A stretch of DNA of 64,000 bases from Scilla litardierei (Eukaryota > Streptophyta > Magnoliopsida > Asparagales > Asparagaceae), in the NCBI GenBank assembly GCA_030789695.1, contig CM061138.1, forward strand, positions 178,022,051 through 178,086,050, written 5' to 3'. This document shows, in pieces, positions 46,162-58,103 of the stretch (positions are counted from its first letter, which is position 1; each line of letters opens with the position of its first letter). Position numbers and translations under genes: made by a program. The notes beneath the pieces were generated by a model. That model worked only from the letters and a program-made list of their open reading frames with translations. It was not told where the DNA came from and ran no database searches.

Positions 46162-46467
46162 TTGAGGTCAAGATCATCAAAAAAATATCCAAGAAGAAGA
46201 AGAAGAGCTTCAGCTTTGCCTGAATTCGTGTGAAAAATTCTTGAAAAAATCGTTCTTCCTCATTTTGAAATTTGTGTTCACGGATTTGTATACACACTTA
46301 TAGTGTATTGTGTACACACATAAGTGCTTGTCTGTACACAGATATAGTGTAACTGGAACATAGTTATTCCAGTTTCCTGCAAACTATTTGTTTCACAGAT
46401 CTTTCTTTGTTTTCTCCTCCTCTACTCAAAAAGATCTTGTCTTTGGGTACTGAGCTTTGTCTCAACA

Positions 46468-47363
46468 TCGAACACGGAGCGTACAAGGATATGGTACAAT
46501 AGATACGGTCTTATTCTATGGATAATACGTAATCCTAATACAAATACATTATCAAACATCGGTTCACAACAATTGTTATTTTATTTCTGACCCTCCTAAC
46601 TAATATCAGTAAGTTAGAATGGTGATTGCAATCAAGACAGAAACTGTTCAAAAAAGAAAATTTTACTGCATGAAAGTGGGCTGAGATTCTAGAAACATAA
46701 AATAAACACACAGAGCTTCTCCTAACATTCTTATTCTGTTTCATTTTCTTTCCCCAACCTGACAGGCCAAAAAGCCATTTCTACCTCACCTTTTTGAACA
46801 CAAAGCACCAAACACTTGCTCACAAGTTTACTCTTTGATACCATGCAAAGGAAAGAAATGTTAAGAAATTCTTCACAGTATGTATTGCAACATACATTTT
46901 GTTCATTTGAATAGAATCGCAAAACATATACCAAAGCATGTTATTCTCCAATAATCTTAGCATGAACAGCTCTCATGCTGATTTCCATATCAAATTCTAA
47001 ATTACGATGGGTTGACACACACAAAAAATTTCATATATACTAGCATGTGAGAGAAAGAGGTGTATTTATGTTTTTTGTGTAATTTTTGTCAAAACAGTCA
47101 CATTAGAGATGATGGATGTGACACTGTGATGTGACTGCTTTACCAAAAATGACAAAAAAACTAAATACACATTTTTTTCTCTGCGGTATATTTTTAGCAG
47201 GACCCTTTGTACCCTTTATACATGCTCAAGTAAAAAAATTTGAACCTACGTTGTTGTTCTGAAATCATCTTAGAAGGGTTACACCTCACTTGTCCTCAGT
47301 CACTCTCCACACAGTAAGGCAAAAAAAAGCTTTCTGTCTCTCATCTCTCTCTCAGTTAGCTCC
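46468..47363. other. Upstream region of the NPF gene
   Basis: AT-rich sequence with no gene or element termini that I recognise. It separates the Copia I LTR from the NPF core promoter, so it probably contains the proximal promoter. A CT-rich stretch (CTCTCATCTCTCTCTCAG) lies at about 47337-47355. Confidence 0.5.
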
Positions 47364-47371
47364 TATAAATA
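47364..47371 (+). promoter_or_regulatory. TATA box of the NPF gene
   Basis: TATAAATA about 70 bp upstream of the start codon, following a CT-rich tract. This implies transcription starting near 47395-47400 with a short leader. Confidence 0.65.
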
Positions 47372-47434
47372 GCATCAGCTAGGAGGTCATATTGTTTTAG
47401 AGTATACTTCTTTAAAGCTAAATTGGAGGAGATA

Positions 47435-49825
47435 ATGGAAGTTGAGACAAGAGATGGCTTCAAAGGTGAAGCTTCCCTTGATTGGAGAGGCAGGCCATGC
47501 AACCACAACAGGCATGGGGGCATGAGAGCTGCCTCCTTTGTTCTAGGTGATCCCCCTCTCTTCCTCTCTGAACCCAATTCATTTGATTAGTATTTTTTGT
47601 TAATGGGCATGCATGAATGAATCTAGGTCTTCAAGCATTTGAGATCATGGCGATTGCCGCGGTCGGCAACAATCTCATAACCTACGTGTTCAACGAGATG
47701 CACTTCCCCCTCCCCAAATCGGCAAACGTAGTCACCAACTTCATTGGCACCGTTTTCCTCTCCTCTCTCCTCGGCGGCTTCCTCTCTGATTCCTACCTCG
47801 GCTGCTTCAAAACAATGCTACTGTTTGGCCTCGTCGAGCTCTCAGTATGAAATTGACCCCCAAAATTTCCTTCCAGATGTTCAACCATCAAACAAAAAAT
47901 TTGGTTTTTGATTGAGTTCTTAATGGTCAGGGTTTCGTGCTGCTATCAACCCAAGCCCACCTCCCTCGGCTGAGGCCACCCAAATGCGACATGATGGTCG
48001 AAGGAGACCACGGCTGCGTGGAAGCCGGGGGCCTCGAGGCCGCGGTGTTCTTCACCGCCCTCTACTTGATAGCGCTCGGGAGCGGGTGCCTGAAGCCCAA
48101 CATGATCTCCCACGGCGCCGACCAGTTCAGGGGGGGCGACGACGCGAGGCGGTCGAAGAGGCTCTCCACCTACTTCAACACCGCGTATTTCAGCTTCTGC
48201 GCCGGGGAGCTGATTGCGCTGACGGTTCTAGTCTGGGTGCAGACGCGGTCGGGGATGGACGTCGGGTTTGCCGTGTCGACCGCCGCCATGGCGGCCGGGC
48301 TAGCGAGCTTGATGGGCGGCATGGTGTTCTACAGCAACAAGCCTCCTCAGGGCAGCATCTTTGCTCCAACCGCAAGAGTAAGACTCCACTTTATGATTCA
48401 CTTTATGGTGGCTACGATCCATAGCTAAAAGCCTCTGTTTCTATAATTCTATTGGATTATCTTTGATTTAAATCCTATCTATAATAGATTATAGTATATG
48501 TTAGCCTAGTGGAACTTTTATAACCATGGGGTTGAACTTTCGGCAAAGATCAAAAGTTGCCTTCATGACTGTCGACAGTGCATGCAATATTTGCCCATCG
48601 ATCTCAGAATATCTAAAACTGTCGACAGGTTTTTGTGGCCGCATTAGTCGCGGAAGGAAAGCAAGTTTGCCCTTCTCACAGCAAAACACTTCATGGTTGC
48701 CAAAACGTCGCGAAAGTTTGTGCTATGCCTTCGGTCCCTGAGCCCTCCTCCAACGCCGGCCATCTTCCCTGTCTCCACGCTCACAAATTCAGGTAAATAC
48801 GGGCCAAAAGTTGGAATTCGCTTTTTTTTAATGCGTCTAATGAGCTTTGAACATGGATGGTTCTGATACCATGTTGAATTACTTATCACTGTCCACTAAC
48901 TCTGGGTGGCTCATGTAACATATGTTGAAATTCCTTTGTATATGTGACTTGATTTTACTAGCTATTTTTGTGATCCAACATGGCCAGGTTCTTGGACAAG
49001 GCCTGCATCCAAAACAACACCGCCTGCGCCGAAGCCGAAGTCCTGCAGGCAAAAACACTCCTCTCCCTGGTCCCGATATTTGCCTGCACCATCGTCTTCA
49101 ACACGATCCTGGCTCAGCTCCAGACGTTCTCGGTCCAACAGGGCCGGTCCATGGACACCCGCATCGCCGGCTCGTTCCAAGTCCCCCCGGCCTCCCTCCA
49201 AGCCATCCCCTACCTCATGCTCATCGTCCTGGTCCCTCTCTACGAGACCGGCTTCGTCCCCATCGCCCGTAGGCTGACCGCGACCGAGTCGGGGATCTCC
49301 CCGCTGAGCCGGATCGGCGTCGGGCTCTTCACCGTGACGTTCTCGATGGTGTCGGCCGCGGTGGTCGAGAGGAGGAGGAGGATCCAAGCGGTCGGGGCTG
49401 ACGGGCCGATGTCGATACTCTGGATAGCGCCGCAGTTCTTGATATTTGGCCTGTCGGAGATGTTCACGGCCGTGGGCCTCATCGAGTTCTTCTACAAGCA
49501 GTCGGTGGGGGGGATGCAGTCCTTCTTGACTGCGATGACCTACTGCTCCTACTCGTTCGGCTTCTTCTTGAGCTCTCTTCTTGTCTCTTTGGTGAACAGG
49601 GTCACGTCGTCGACGAGCGGTTCTAAGGGGGGATGGCTCGGCGACAACGACCTGAACAAGGACCGGCTGGATTTGTTCTACTGGATGCTTGCTGGGCTCA
49701 GCTTGCTCAACTTCTTCAACTATCTTTACTGGTCGAGATGGTACTCTTATGAGCCGGAGGCTCGGCATGATGGTCGCTGCGTTGATGAGAAGCATGGAGA
49801 TATTGAGAGCAGAGCATATCTATAA
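47435..49825 (+). CDS. NPF4: NPF4-type NRT1/PTR family transporter, five exons
   Basis: Exons 47435-47546, 47627-47844, 47931-48377, 48629-48792 and 48988-49825. All have GT...AG introns and consistent phases, total 592 codons, the usual NPF length. The N-terminus ASLDWRGRPCNHNRHGG and the following FEIMAIAAVGNNLITYVFNEMH are characteristic of the NPF4 group (NRT1.13/1.14-like; this group includes ABA and nitrate transporters). Also seen: GTVFLSSLLGGFLSDSYLG, ALGSGCLKPNMISHGADQF, the central cytoplasmic loop (residues about 260-320) and IFACTIVFNTILAQLQTFSVQQG. It should be a twelve-helix proton-coupled carrier in the plasma membrane or tonoplast; the substrate is not predictable. The ExxER proton motif in helix 1 is replaced by E43-I-M-A. 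Exon 4 was found by its splice sites and its VFVAAL start. No stop or frameshift. Confidence 0.92.
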
Positions 49826-50150
49826 GAATGTGTGTGTGTGTGTGTCTGTGTCATAGCTAAGAATTGAAATATAGAAATTATCCCATGTATATGATTTAGT
49901 GGAAGACTAATACTTATTTATACAATGCTATGGAATGTTATAGAAAGATAGGAAAGGAATTGCCAAACTTGTGTGTGTGATTGTACACTTACGGCTCAAT
50001 TCTTAAATAACCAAACACCCCCTCAAACTCATGACGGTGGGTCGACGAGGGAGAGTTTGGATTAAAAAAATGTTAGAGTTGAGCTTTTGTTTGCTTCTTG
50101 AGATCTGTCACTTTATCCTCGGAGGGAATACATGGAAGGTGCATGATACG
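49826..50150. other. Downstream flank of the NPF gene
   Basis: Starts with a short TG run at 49830-49843. It is AT-rich, presumably 3' UTR and terminator. No perfect AATAAA; near-matches only. No gene seen. Confidence 0.5.
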
Positions 50151-50590
50151 ACCCTAGGGCGGCCAAGAAGGCCGCTCGGTTAATTATTTCTAGCTAGCTA
50201 GCCCAGTAGGGCCAACGACTACAGCCCATCAATCCAAAAGCCCCCGGCCTATCACCTCCTCATTTATGGCGACAGCCCGACTGACTGTTAGCCTTCTACG
50301 ATTACTGCCCATTAATCGGACGATCAATGATCGACCGTTATAATCGTCATCAATACTGACAGTACATGCCAAAGACAATAAAGCACCATTAATGCTCGGA
50401 GGTTACAAAATGTCAGCATTCTTGTGACCAGTCTCTATAAATAGTCACTCTGAACAATGGAGAAGGGGACGAATCTATGAAATCATACACTCAGGTAATC
50501 CTACACTCACAATCTGCTCAGCCAAACATTATATTCATCCATATAGCTTGGCCCGAGAACTAGTGGACGACTTACCAATAGGTCGGACGG
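50151..50590 (+). mobile_element. LTR fragment, Gypsy-like
   Basis: From TGATACGACCCTAGGG. It contains a TATA box (TATAAATAG near 50438) and, near its right end, GACTTACCAATAGGTCGGACGG, which resembles the GACTTAGGCATCGGAG block of the LTRs at 1-1235 and 7950-9136. It is truncated on the right by SIRE LTR sequence. Confidence 0.4.
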
Positions 50591-50717
50591 AAAAAAACAC
50601 CATAGGAGGAGGGGGTGAATAGGGAGTATGGCACAAAATAAAAATTTATCTCACATCGGAATCAACCGGAGTGCACACAATCACAGATTTGAACGAAACT
50701 GGCTCCCCACTTACTCT

Positions 50718-53296
50718 TGTAACAACCCTAGTGTGCAAATACTAAGTAATCGTTAAATTCATTCAAGTTTCTCGTACATGTGCACACCAATCCCGGGGAG
50801 TGGAGAGATTTGCAAATTGCCCCTCGATTTTTCATTTATACCCAAATGAGGGTATCAATGTAAGATTGGGCTTAAGGCAAATTTCTTTAAGTGAAGGGTT
50901 ATTGTGAAAAAGGGAAATGAGATATTTGCAATGGCAACCTTGTAATAAAATCAAACATTTGGATGGCTAATTTTGAAAAAAAAAGAAAGAAAAAAAAAGA
51001 AAAGAAAAGAAAATGAGGGTATGGCAATAAGTTTGACATACCAAAGTACACCTAAACCCCCCATCTCTCCCCTCACCCTACACCATAACCCCCCCCCCCC
51101 CCCCCCCCCCCCCCTCCCCTCTCCTAGGTCCCTTTCTCTCCCCCTCTCTCCATTATTTTTAGCCCATGGCTGAAATTAGCTAGGGAAAAAAAGGGAAAAG
51201 AAAAAGGAAGAGAAGAAAGAAGAGAATAAGAAGAAGAGGAAGGAGAGAGGAGAAGAGGAGGCCAAGTTGATGGTAGCTCCCTCCAAACCCTAGGCATCCT
51301 TGAAGCTTCAAAAGAGGAAGGATCTTCTCAACCTACCTCTAATTGTAGATAATGACAATAATGTTGTATGTTTAGGCTTCTTCATGAAAATTTGGGGAGA
51401 GTGTTGTAGAGCTAGGACTCTTGTTGCATGCTTGACAATTTGCTGAAACTTTAGCTAAGTGCTGGGATTAATTGGCTATTTGGAATGCTCTGAATATTTT
51501 ATATGATATTTATCTCGTAGTTACAAGTAACTTTAATGTTCAACACTTTTTCTAATTCGAACTGGAAGTTGGGGTAAACATTCGAATTGTGAAACATGCC
51601 AGGAATTCTGTCAAGCTGTACATATTTCAGTAAAACGAGCACCACTACCTGCACACATCTTGGATTTTGTTGATTTTGGTCTTGTTGGAAAGCTAACAAG
51701 TTTTTCTCAAAGTCCATTGAGACTTTTATGTTGAAATTCTGGCTAGAGTATGTCCAAAATTGGCTTTGAACACAGACACAGAAATCTGTCTGCAGAACAG
51801 TTTTGACACCCTTTACCAAATAATTCACTATAAATCCAATACTTCATATTTTTGTTTGAAATTTTATGGCTGAACTCAGAACTATAATATCTCCAACTTT
51901 CATTCTTTGAGGTTTGTCAAATTCTCAAAATAAATGGATTAAAAATGCTGTTTTTCTATCTGTTCATGCAATTTCAGTATGTTGAAGGGTGTTGGGTGAA
52001 ATTGGACTTGTGTGATATTGCTAATTCTTCACTCCAAATGCATGAATGATGTTGATGCATGTATGTAAGATTAGTTATGCTATTTGTTACAAAAATTGGT
52101 GACATGATTCTCTTCATTTATGTGGCGCTCATTATATGTTTGTTAAAATGCCTGAATGAACTTAAGATTGAAGAAACTTGGAAAATGGCATTGTTAATTG
52201 TGTGACATGTATTACCCACGAGGAATTGTATATGATCAATGAGGTTAGGATACATGGCTTATGGAGCATGCTAGTTTGTTGTGAATATCTTGATGAAAAG
52301 AATGAATTTGGACATCATTTACATACGTCATTTTACATGCTCAATACCCTAGGATTAATGATTAGCTAAAAGATAACCTAGGGATATCTTGTTTCACTCG
52401 AAGTGGGTGAGGACCCTAGGAGGGTTGGGGGAAACCAAGGTAACGAGTGGACATGCGGGGATGGACTGCTGGGTTGTGGACCACTCCTGACGAGCCCTCA
52501 GCGGCGGGGAGTTGGTGTGGTTGAGTTTGTTGTGTTGGTGAACGGCTTCTTTCGTAAGAGCTTGTCTCGGGAAGTTGTAGCATTCCACCCACCTTACCGG
52601 GTGAGGTCCAGTCCCCGATGTCTGACCCGTTACTGAGGTTTCGAATTCATGCATGAAAACTAACCTATAAAGAAAAAAACAGTAACTCTGGAATGTGATG
52701 CCTTTTCCTTTGTTGTGATTCCTTGTTGTGCACTATGATTAGAGTAGTAGAGTTATGGAGTTCCTACTGGGCACGCTGTGACGTGTCCTCCCCCCTACAG
52801 GTCCAGGCACTGGTTCTCTGGCGGCGGGCCCGGGAGTGGAGACCCCGGAGGGCAGCTCGTCTCAGCAGGGTCCGTAGTGTATGGTCAGTGTGGGTCGCGT
52901 GGTGTAGTCTTGGGTTGTGTGTGTGTGATGAACGCAGTGTTGTACCCATGTTCCCTTTGTACCCCGTAGGGTTGAGTTGTACTTTTGTGGGAGCTTTTGC
53001 TGTTGGGGTTGTACAGTGGACTTGTGCGGTACTGGCCATGTAGTAGCGGTGCTCTGTGACTCTTGGATGTTCTGTTCGTCGTATTTTACCTTACTGCCTG
53101 TGTTGTAGTGTCTTGTACTATCTTTCTGTGTTGGAGCTGTACTGTTCTGTTAATCGTTCAGTCTGTACTTTACTGCCTGTGTTTCCTCAGTGTTTGCAGT
53201 GGCCTGCGTGACTTTGGTGTGTACTTTAGCGCTTGGTACTCTAATACCGCGGCTTGTCACGCCGACCCTCCCTATTTTGGGCAGCGGGGCGTGACA
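50718..53296 (+). repeat. 5' LTR of element F
   Basis: TGTAACAACCC...GGGGCGTGACA, 2,579 bp. It contains an A/G-rich tract, a 26-bp C run (51089-51114) and a GC-rich 3' third. The small open frames in it recur in the 3' LTR. Confidence 0.97.
51089..51114. repeat. Poly-C tract, 26 bp
   Basis: Uninterrupted C run in the 5' LTR of element F. The matching site in the 3' LTR (about 58473-58484) has only 12 C. Confidence 0.9.
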
Positions 53297-53415
53297 GGTT
53301 TTGTGGTGGCCCACGCAGGTCCGCGCCCACTGCGATACGCGTAAAGGGAACACATGTAAGGCTCCAAAATTTCAGTACACGACACTAATGCATTTGTTCT
53401 ATTTCTCGCCTGCAG
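53297..53415 (+). other. Leader and probable primer site of element F
   Basis: The LTR is followed by GGTTTTGTGGTGGCCCACGC. Element A has GGTTTTGCTGGCCCATGC at the same place. TGGTGGCCCACG would fit a tRNA ending in CCA if the site starts 7 bp after the LTR. It is not the tRNA-Met site; the tRNA is not identified. Confidence 0.45.
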
Positions 53416-54586
53416 ATGGAAGGTGGGAACGGGAGTTCCGGCGGGACCGGAACATCTGATGGTGGGATTGGCCCAGCCGGTGATGTGCAGTCTTCGGGTG
53501 ACAGGACCTCAGAGTCAGCCCTGATGGCTAAGGTCCTGATGGACATTTTAGAGCACATTGGTCAGATGGAGGAGAGGACAGTGGCGCCGAAGCCGCCGAG
53601 CTACAAGGAGTTCAGGACACTGCGTCTGCGATACTTCTCGGGCAGGGAGAGTAGCCTCGAGGTAGATGAGTGGCTGCGGCACACTGAGGATGATCTGACG
53701 ATGTGTCGGTATCCCCGAGACGGTTGGGTAGAGTTGGTGAGGCACCAGTTGACCCATCAAGCTAGAGACTGGTGGGAGGCTCAGGAGAGGTGACTGAAGG
53801 GGAACATTGCTTGGGAGACCTTTCGGGAGTTGTTTGAGGCCAAGTTCCTTCCAGAGGCAGCGAAGGACGAGTTGAGGCAGAGATTTGAGCATTTGACTCA
53901 GGATGGGAGGACGGTGAATGAGTATGATGCAGAGTTCTCGTTGCTGAGCAAGTAGGCGCCAGAGCTTGTAGCGACAGATGCCATCAGAGCCAGGCGATTC
54001 CGCAATGGACTAGACATAGAGTTTCGGGCGGCCATGTCTACTCAGGAGTTATTGACTCAGGAGGCCGTACTGCGGGCTGCCAGACAGCATGAGACCCACC
54101 TACGGAGTGTGGGGAGGCCACCAGCCAGTGGTGGGAGACCAGCTGCTCAGCAGAGGACTGCACCTGGCCTAGTTCAGCGGGTGACATTCAAGCGACCGGG
54201 GGCTCCACCTCCGGCACAGAAGGGACCTTCATGCTACAGATGCGGGAAGCCAGGGCATGTGCAGAGAGACTGCCGAGTTACGAATTCCAGGTGTTATACA
54301 TGTGGAGAGCCGGGACACATCAGCAGATTTTGCCCACAGTCGGGTCATGCCCCGGTGCCGCCGGCGTTAGCAGCTGTCCGGCCTACACAGCAGAGACCTC
54401 TTCCACCACCGCCACAGCGGCTTGCCCTTTCGGCACCGTCAGGATCGAGACCGTCTGCACCGAGAGGACCCCCTCCACCTCCCCAGCAGCGACGAGGGAA
54501 CTAGGGGGCAGTTCCTCCACCGAGGCGGCAGCAGTACACCATGACCCCAGTAGAGACTTCGGAGGGTGCTAGTCGAGTGATCACCG
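53416..54586 (+). pseudogene. gag: Element F Gag
   Basis: Starts with the ATG after CTGCAG. It has an N-terminal Gly-rich stretch, the retrotransposon Gag domain (VDEWLRHTEDDL, HQARDWWEAQER, FRELFEAKFLPE) and two CCHC knuckles (CYRCGKPGHVQRDC near 54232 and CYTCGEPGHISRFC near 54295). A Pro/Arg-rich linker ends TMTPVETSEGASRVITG at the intron donor. In-frame stops: TGA at 53791, TAG at 53953 and TAG at 54502. It forms the particle that packages the RNA; as read here it would be truncated. Confidence 0.9.
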
Positions 54587-54676
54587 GTATGAATCTTGCC
54601 CCTATGCAGTCTATTAGATTGAGCCTCAGTTATTCTATTTAGCTATTTGGCTGAGTTTTATTGTTGTGATACTTAG
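54587..54676 (+). other. Apparent intron between gag and protease (element F)
   Basis: 90 bp, GTATGAATC...GATACTTAG, T-rich near its 3' end and containing an in-frame TAG. Splicing joins VIT-G to GIVRVAS in codon phase 1. The same position and phase occur in elements A and D. Confidence 0.7.
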
Positions 54677-57600
54677 GTATTGTTAGAGTAGCCTCCTACC
54701 CTGCTATGTCCTTATTTGACACTGGAGCGTCACATTGTTTTCTGTCGAAGAAGTTTGTGACGCAACACTCCATAGTAGTTGACACCTTTGCTGATAGTTG
54801 GAATGTTCACACCGGAAATGGGGTTATTTGTAGTGTCTCTGGGATACGGAACTGTCCTGTTGAGATCGGGGGACGAGAGTTGTATGCAGACTTTTTGGTG
54901 ATTGAGTTACCCGACTATGAGGCAGTGTTTGGAATGGATTGGTTGGGGATGTTCTATGCTAACATAGACTGTAGACTAAGGAGGGTAGTTTTTCGGATCC
55001 CTGACCATCCAGAGTTTGAGTTTTGGGATGGTAGTAGCGAGCTTGAGCCCTTGAAGTTTCGAGCTACGGTCGTGGAGTATTTGGACATGGAAGCAAAGCC
55101 CGTGTTACCAAGGGTTGTTGAAGAATTTCCTGACATCTTTCCAGATGACATCTTTGGATTACCCCCAGATAGGTCCCTGGAGTTTACTATTGATCTGATT
55201 CCAGGCGCTCAACCGATAGCGAAGGCTCCATACCGTATGGCCCCATCGGAGTTAGCTGAGCTCCGCAATCAGTTGACCGATTTATCAGATAGGGGATTGA
55301 TTCGCCAAAGTGTGTCACCGTGGGGAGCGCCAGTGTTGCTTGTGAACAAGAAGGATGGATCTCGGAGGATGTGCATTGATTATCGGGAATTGAATAAGGT
55401 GACGGTGAGGGATAAGTACCCTCTTCCCCGGATCGATGATATTTTTGATCAGCTTGGTGGATCCCGGGTGTATTCGAAGCTAGATTTGCGAAGTGGGTAT
55501 CACCAAGTGAAGGTGAGAGAATCTGATGTCCCAAAGACCGCATTCCGTACTCGATACGGTCAATATGAGTTTCTGGTGATGCCTTTTGGAGTGACGAATG
55601 CCCCAGCTACTTTCATGAGGCTGATGAATCAGATCTTCTTTGAGTATTTAGATAAGTTTGTGGTGGTATTTATCGATGACATCCTGGTTTACTCGAAGAA
55701 TGAGGATGAACATGCTGAGCATCTGCGGATGGTTTTGAATACCCTCAGGCAGCACCGATTGTATGCTAAGTTCAGCAAGTGCCAATTTTGGTTGACCAAG
55801 GTTGCGTTTCTTGGACACATAGTCTCTGGAGACGGAGTGTCTGTTGATCCTGAGAAGGTTGCCGCAGTAGAAGGTTGGCCTATACCTCGGACAGTCACAG
55901 AGATTCGAAGCTTTTTGGGGTTGGCTGGGTACTATCGGAAGTTCATTAAGGATTTCTCGAAGATTGCCTCGTCCTTGACTCATTTGACGAAGAAGGATGT
56001 TGCATATGTCTGGTCGGAAGAATGCCAGCGAGCGTTCGAAGAGCTGAAGCATCGGTTGACCACTGCTCCTATCTTAACTATCCCTGACCATTCGGGTGGA
56101 TTTGAAGTTTTCTGTGATGCGTCTGGCAGAGGACTAGGCTGTGTCCTTCATCAACACGGGCGAGTGGTGGCATATGCTTCCAGATTGTTGAAGGAGCATG
56201 AACTGAACTATCCCACTCATGACCTGGAATTGGCAGCAGTGATTCTGGCTTTGAAATTATGGAGACATTTCTTGCTAGGTGAACACGTGAAGATATACAC
56301 TGACCATAAGAGTCTAAAGTATGTGTTCACTCAGAAGGAGCTTAATATGAGACAACAACGATGGTTGGAATTAATGGCTGAGTATGACGTTGATCTGCTA
56401 TACCATCCTGGGAAGGTGAATGTGGTGCCAGATGCTCTTAGTAGATTACCCGCCGTAATGAAGCTAACCTCTCAACCATAACTTCGGTGGGCAATCCGAC
56501 AGATGAGAATAGAAGTTGTACTCCCAGGAGAGAAAACTGTTATGATGGGGCTGCAGATCCAGTCTGATTTGGTGAACAGGATTAAGGCAGCTCAATCAGG
56601 GGATGCCAAGTTGAAGAGGATCCGAGAGCAAGTGGAAGCTGAACTTCGTACCGATTTTCGTATTCACGAAGATGGGTCGTTGAGATTTGGGAACCGGGTT
56701 TGTGTGCCAAGTGGCGAGATTCAGGAAGAACTATTGAAGGAGGCACATAGTTCCCCATATTCTATCCATCCTGGAGGGACCAAAATGTACCGAGATTTGA
56801 AGCAGTATTATTGGTGGTCAGGAATGAAGAAGAGTGTAGCCAAGAGTGTGGCGTCCTGCTTGGTTTGCCAGCAGGTGAAGGCTGAGCACCAGAGAACTGC
56901 AGGATTGTTGCAGCCTCTCCCTATTCCAGAATGGAAGTGGGAGCATGTGACCATGGACTTTGTGACTGGTTTACCTCGGACGCCTAGGGGCAATGATGCG
57001 ATTTGGGTCATCATAGATCGATTGACCAAGTCGGCACATTTTATTCCGTTCCGAGTTGGAAAGTCAACAGAGAATCTAGCTAAGAGGTACATGGAAGAGA
57101 TCGTGAAACTGCATGGAGTCCCAGTGAGTATAGTATCTGATAGGGATAGCAGATTCACCTCACATTTCTGGAAAAGTTTACAGGCTAGTCTGGGGACGCG
57201 TTTGAATTTCAATACTTCATATCATCCTCAGACTGATGGACAGTCGGAAAGAACCATTCAGATTCTTGAAGATATGCTGCGAGCGTGTATGCTTGATTTC
57301 AAGGGTTCGTGGGAGGACCATCTGCATCTAGTCGAGTTCGCATACAATAACAGTTATCAAGCAAGTATTGGCATGGCTCCCTTCGCAGCTCTGTATGGAA
57401 GGCAGTGTAGGTCTCCTTTAAGTTGGGATGACGTTGGAGACAGGGAATTTTTAGGACCAGACTTGGTGGCGGCAACAACAGATGTGGTGCGGACAGTCAG
57501 AGAGAATCTGCGCATCGCGCAGGACCGTTATAAGCACTGGGCTGATACAAAGCGGAGACCCTTGGAATTTCAGCCAGGGGATTACGTGTTCCTAAGGATT

Positions 57601-57996
57601 TCACCTGTTCGTGGGACCATCCGATTTGGCAAACGTGGGAAGCTGAGTCCTAGGTACATTGGTCCGGTCGAGATTTCCGCTAAGGTCGGTGAAGTTGCGT
57701 ATCGGCTAACATTGCCACCGGCACTCGAAGGTGTGCATAATGTCTTCCATGTGTCTCAACTCAGAAGATATGTGGGAGATCCCAAACATGTTGTAGATTT
57801 TTCAGAGATAGAAGTACGGTCGGATCTCACATATGAGCAGCAACCAGTGGCTATCTTGGACCGGAGGCAGAAGACGTTGAAGAAGAAGACCATTGACTTG
57901 GTGCGGGTCATGTGGCAGCAAGAGTCTCCGGGAGAGTCAACTTGGGAGCGAGTAGATGAGATGCAAGAGAAATACCCGTACCTGTTTGAGCAATGA
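54677..57996 (+). pseudogene. pol: Element F Pol: protease, RT, RNase H, integrase, chromodomain
   Basis: One frame broken only by TAA at 56479, between RNase H and integrase. Protease [13 protein letters not shown] with [30 protein letters not shown] and catalytic FIDD (residues 322-325 counted from the ATG at 54706). RNase H with [15 protein letters not shown] and [13 protein letters not shown]. Integrase, counted from the ATG at 56503: zinc cysteines C119 and C122, catalytic D152, D213 and E249 (DD35E). The C-terminal chromodomain (QPVAILDRRQKTLKKK ... WERVDEM) targets integration to heterochromatin in chromoviruses. All catalytic residues are present; the stop would separate integrase from the rest. 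Confidence 0.93.
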
Positions 57997-58090
57997 CTGT
58001 TGTATCTTATATTTTCTGTAGTTGTTGGGTATTGTATATAAATGACTGCTCTCGTGATTTTGTTAAATTTCCGAGGACGGAAATTTTTCT

Positions 58091-58103
58091 AAGGAGGGTA
58101 GGG
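58091..58103 (+). promoter_or_regulatory. Polypurine tract of element F
   Basis: AAGGAGGGTAGGG immediately before the 3' LTR. Confidence 0.9.

Larger units (their letters stand above)
43807..46467 (+). mobile_element. Copia element I, 3' half
   Basis: Begins abruptly inside the region between integrase and RT (FIGYSIESKAYKIYD) and continues through RT, RNase H, polypurine tract and a complete 3' LTR (45728-46467). It joins dioxygenase exon 3 at about 43804-43808 without a terminal structure, so it is truncated by recombination or deletion. Confidence 0.85.
45728..46467 (+). repeat. 3' LTR of Copia I
   Basis: Termini TGTTG/CAACA, 740 bp. It contains three 43-bp tandem repeats and a (GA)25 tract. 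A 5' LTR is not present. Confidence 0.85.

Noticed and set aside
48962..49795. Minus-strand 277-codon frame
   Set aside because: Antisense shadow of GC-rich NPF exon 5; charged low-complexity translation.
52723..53344. Open frames with near-identical copies at 60102-60714
   Set aside because: Repeated only because they lie in the two LTRs of one element; no start context or domain.
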